A stretch of 64,000 nucleotides of DNA, from positions 434,001 through 498,000 of the forward strand of contig RPFO01000167.1 in the NCBI GenBank assembly GCA_009746045.1. The letters run 5' to 3'. The translations under genes and the position numbers were made by a program. Source of the stretch: Mesostigma viride (Eukaryota; Streptophyta; Mesostigmatophyceae; Mesostigmatales; Mesostigmataceae). The notes under the pieces were generated by a model, which made no database searches, was not told the DNA's origin, and saw only the letters and a program-made list of their open reading frames with translations. Below are positions 62,146 through 64,000 of this stretch, in pieces (positions within the stretch are counted from its first letter, which is position 1; each line of letters opens with the position of its first letter).

Positions 62146-64000
62146 AAATAGCTTATCTTTATCACTAATAAACTGCCTACTCAAACCATGATATCTATAG
62201 ACGTTATTAAGGTATAGGCGTGCGCAATCGCGTGCGGTGAGTTCTAAGGGACACGGCACGAGATGACACATACGAGTAAAACGATCTACGAAAACAAGGA
62301 TCTGGGCGTTACCTCTATCATTCTTCCTAAAAGGTCCTACAAAATCCATCATAATGGAGTCCCACGGCATGATGGGATCAGGTAGGGTCCTAGGTTCTGC
62401 TATCTGTCCTACATTGTTGGGTTTCATCTCCTGGCAAGATTGACAGGTTCTAACATACTCATCTACATCCTTTAAAAGGGAAGGCCAGTAGTAAGAGCGG
62501 GCTACTAGGTCCCGTACCCGTTTACCACCCTGATGAGCAGCTAAGTCATGCAACTCAAAGAGCAAGGAGGAGCGACAGATAGGAGGGACATACAGGCGCC
62601 ATTGAGGGGGAGAATCTGCTATCTGCACATATAAAAACCCACCTACAAATTTACAAGGGTGCTTGCCTAATTGTTGGGGATGGGCGGCAATGGCAGCTAA
62701 AGCTTCCGGCTCAGTGGCCGTAAATCTACTAATAAGGCGTTCAAGATCAGAGGTAGGCATCGCTACAGAGGTATCCAGAACAGGTTTAAAGAGGTCTCCT
62801 ACCGCCTTGCCAAAGAGAAGGGGAGGTCCTAGAGGGACTATGTTATCATAAGACTTTCCTGACCTAGTCGCTATATGGCTAAGCGGTATAGAAATTTTAT
62901 TTTTCCCCTCCCCCCCCACCGAGACCACAGGAAGGGCCTCACACGGGAGAGAGAGTCCTACGTGAGAAAGGAGATCAGGCATGCGAACAGCTGTATGAAA
63001 GAGATAGGCATAGGATTCATCATCAGGTAGTTCACCATAAGGGGTTACACCCATAGTAGTAGGAACTAGAGTAGTATTGAGAACATCCAGGTCCTCGAAA
63101 AAGGAGTAATCTGCGCGACGGGAGAGTGCATCTGGTACTATGTTATCTACACCCTTAACATACTGAAGTTTAAAAGGGGAAAACTGTGCTAAAAACTCCA
63201 TCCAGCGCGCTTGACGAGGGGTAAGGTTGGGTTGGGAGAGAAGATGGGTAAGGGGACGGTGATCCGTTTGGATAACTAATCTATAAGGATCTATCTCACA
63301 GGGTTCATTCAGGCAAACATCAAATTGAGCACCTTTAAGAAAGTGCTGCCACGCGTGGCAACAATACACCACCGCTAAGAGTTCCTGCTGGTGTACGGGA
63401 TAGTTACGCTCCGCAGGGAGCATTGTCCTAGAGATATACTCAATTGGCTGTAAGCCCTGACCCTGATCCTGGAGAAGGACGCCCCCTATAGCTACCTTAC
63501 TAGCGTCTGTAGCTACCACAAAGGGTTTAGTAGTATCCGGTAGGATGAGTACGGGAGGAGAGAGGAGTAGGGATTTTAGACACTGAAAAGCCGACTGACA
63601 TTCACTACTCCAGACAAAGGGGATATCCTTCTTTAATAAATGATTAATAGGGGCTGCTATAGTTGCGAAACGCGGGATAAAACGCCTATAGTAAGAGGCA
63701 ATCCCTAGGAAACTACGTACACCTTTAACGTCGGTAGGGGTAGGCCATTCCTGAATTGACTTAGTTTTATCCGGGTCGGTAGCGACCCCGGCATCTGACA
63801 AACGTGTCCTAAAAATGGTACACTCCTACCAGAACGAACTTTAGCACGGCGAGCCCACAAAGAATTTTCAGCCATTATTTCTAAGACTTTCTTTAAATCA
63901 CGTAGGTGCGTTTCAAAATCAGGAGAGTAAATAAGGATATCATCTAAGTAAGCTTGAGCACAAGAACGATCGTGCTCAGATAAAGAAACAGAGGAGAAGG
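62146..64000 (-). pseudogene. chromovirus pol: RT end, RNase H, integrase N-terminal half
   Basis: On the minus strand from the window edge: QAYLDDILIYSPDFETHLRDL (RT catalytic YLDD), a one-base frameshift near 63805, FLGIASYYRRFIPRFA, RNase H (VVATDASKVAIGGVLL, HQQELLAVVYCCHAW, IQTDHRPL, VPDALSRRADY), an HHCC zinc finger (ELHDLAAHQGG to CQSCQEMK), and the integrase core with SIMMDFVGPF and FISDKDKLFTS (first two catalytic acids). The rest of the integrase is at 58.5-59.5 kb beyond the nested element. Apart from the frameshift it is well preserved. gag, protease and the 5' LTR lie outside the window. Confidence 0.9.

Overview
This looks like nuclear DNA of a eukaryotic alga, most likely a green alga. 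The reasons are a GC-rich gene with GT-AG introns and a primary-plastid type transit peptide that encodes a chloroplast LCIB-family (theta carbonic anhydrase-like) protein, a stray piece of plastid rpoB, and several chromovirus, LINE, hAT and LTR elements. Organism and viral origin are inferred; no search was run.

The window has two compartments. The left one (about 0.7-29.3 kb) is packed with short ORFs, all on the + strand and mostly intronless: two MYND zinc-finger proteins, two F-box-like proteins, three tandem proteins with small C-x(2-4)-C...C-x2-H zinc knuckles, a recently duplicated unknown pair, and several unrecognised proteins. Almost every intergenic gap carries the perfect 14-bp palindrome CCAACGGCCGTTGG. 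The palindrome also forms 46-bp and about 208-bp tandem arrays and is absent, by eye, from the right compartment. This organisation recalls large DNA viruses integrated in algal genomes (F-box/MYND families, hairpins at gene ends), but no viral hallmark gene is present, so that reading is an inference. Within this compartment lie an 8.3-kb hexanucleotide satellite (15.54-23.87 kb) with a 3.2-3.4 kb higher-order duplication, and a more host-like island (13.5-15.5 kb) with the rpoB fragment and a candidate 100-codon exon.

The right compartment (29.3-64 kb) is host chromatin dominated by nested retroelements. A Ty3/gypsy fragment is split by a 5'-truncated LINE (13-bp target duplication), which is itself invaded by a hAT element (8-bp duplication) and a solo LTR (4-bp duplication). 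At 46.5-49.0 kb two LTR-like units of one family sit head-to-tail, two bases apart, inside one target duplication. From 54.5 kb to the end a minus-strand chromovirus runs out of the window; its integrase is interrupted by a young 2.6-kb non-autonomous LTR element with two 601-bp LTRs.

The one clear host gene is on the minus strand at 41.17-44.18 kb: three exons, 854 codons, and two LCIB-type carbonic anhydrase domains in tandem, each keeping the Cys/His/Cys metal-ligand set.
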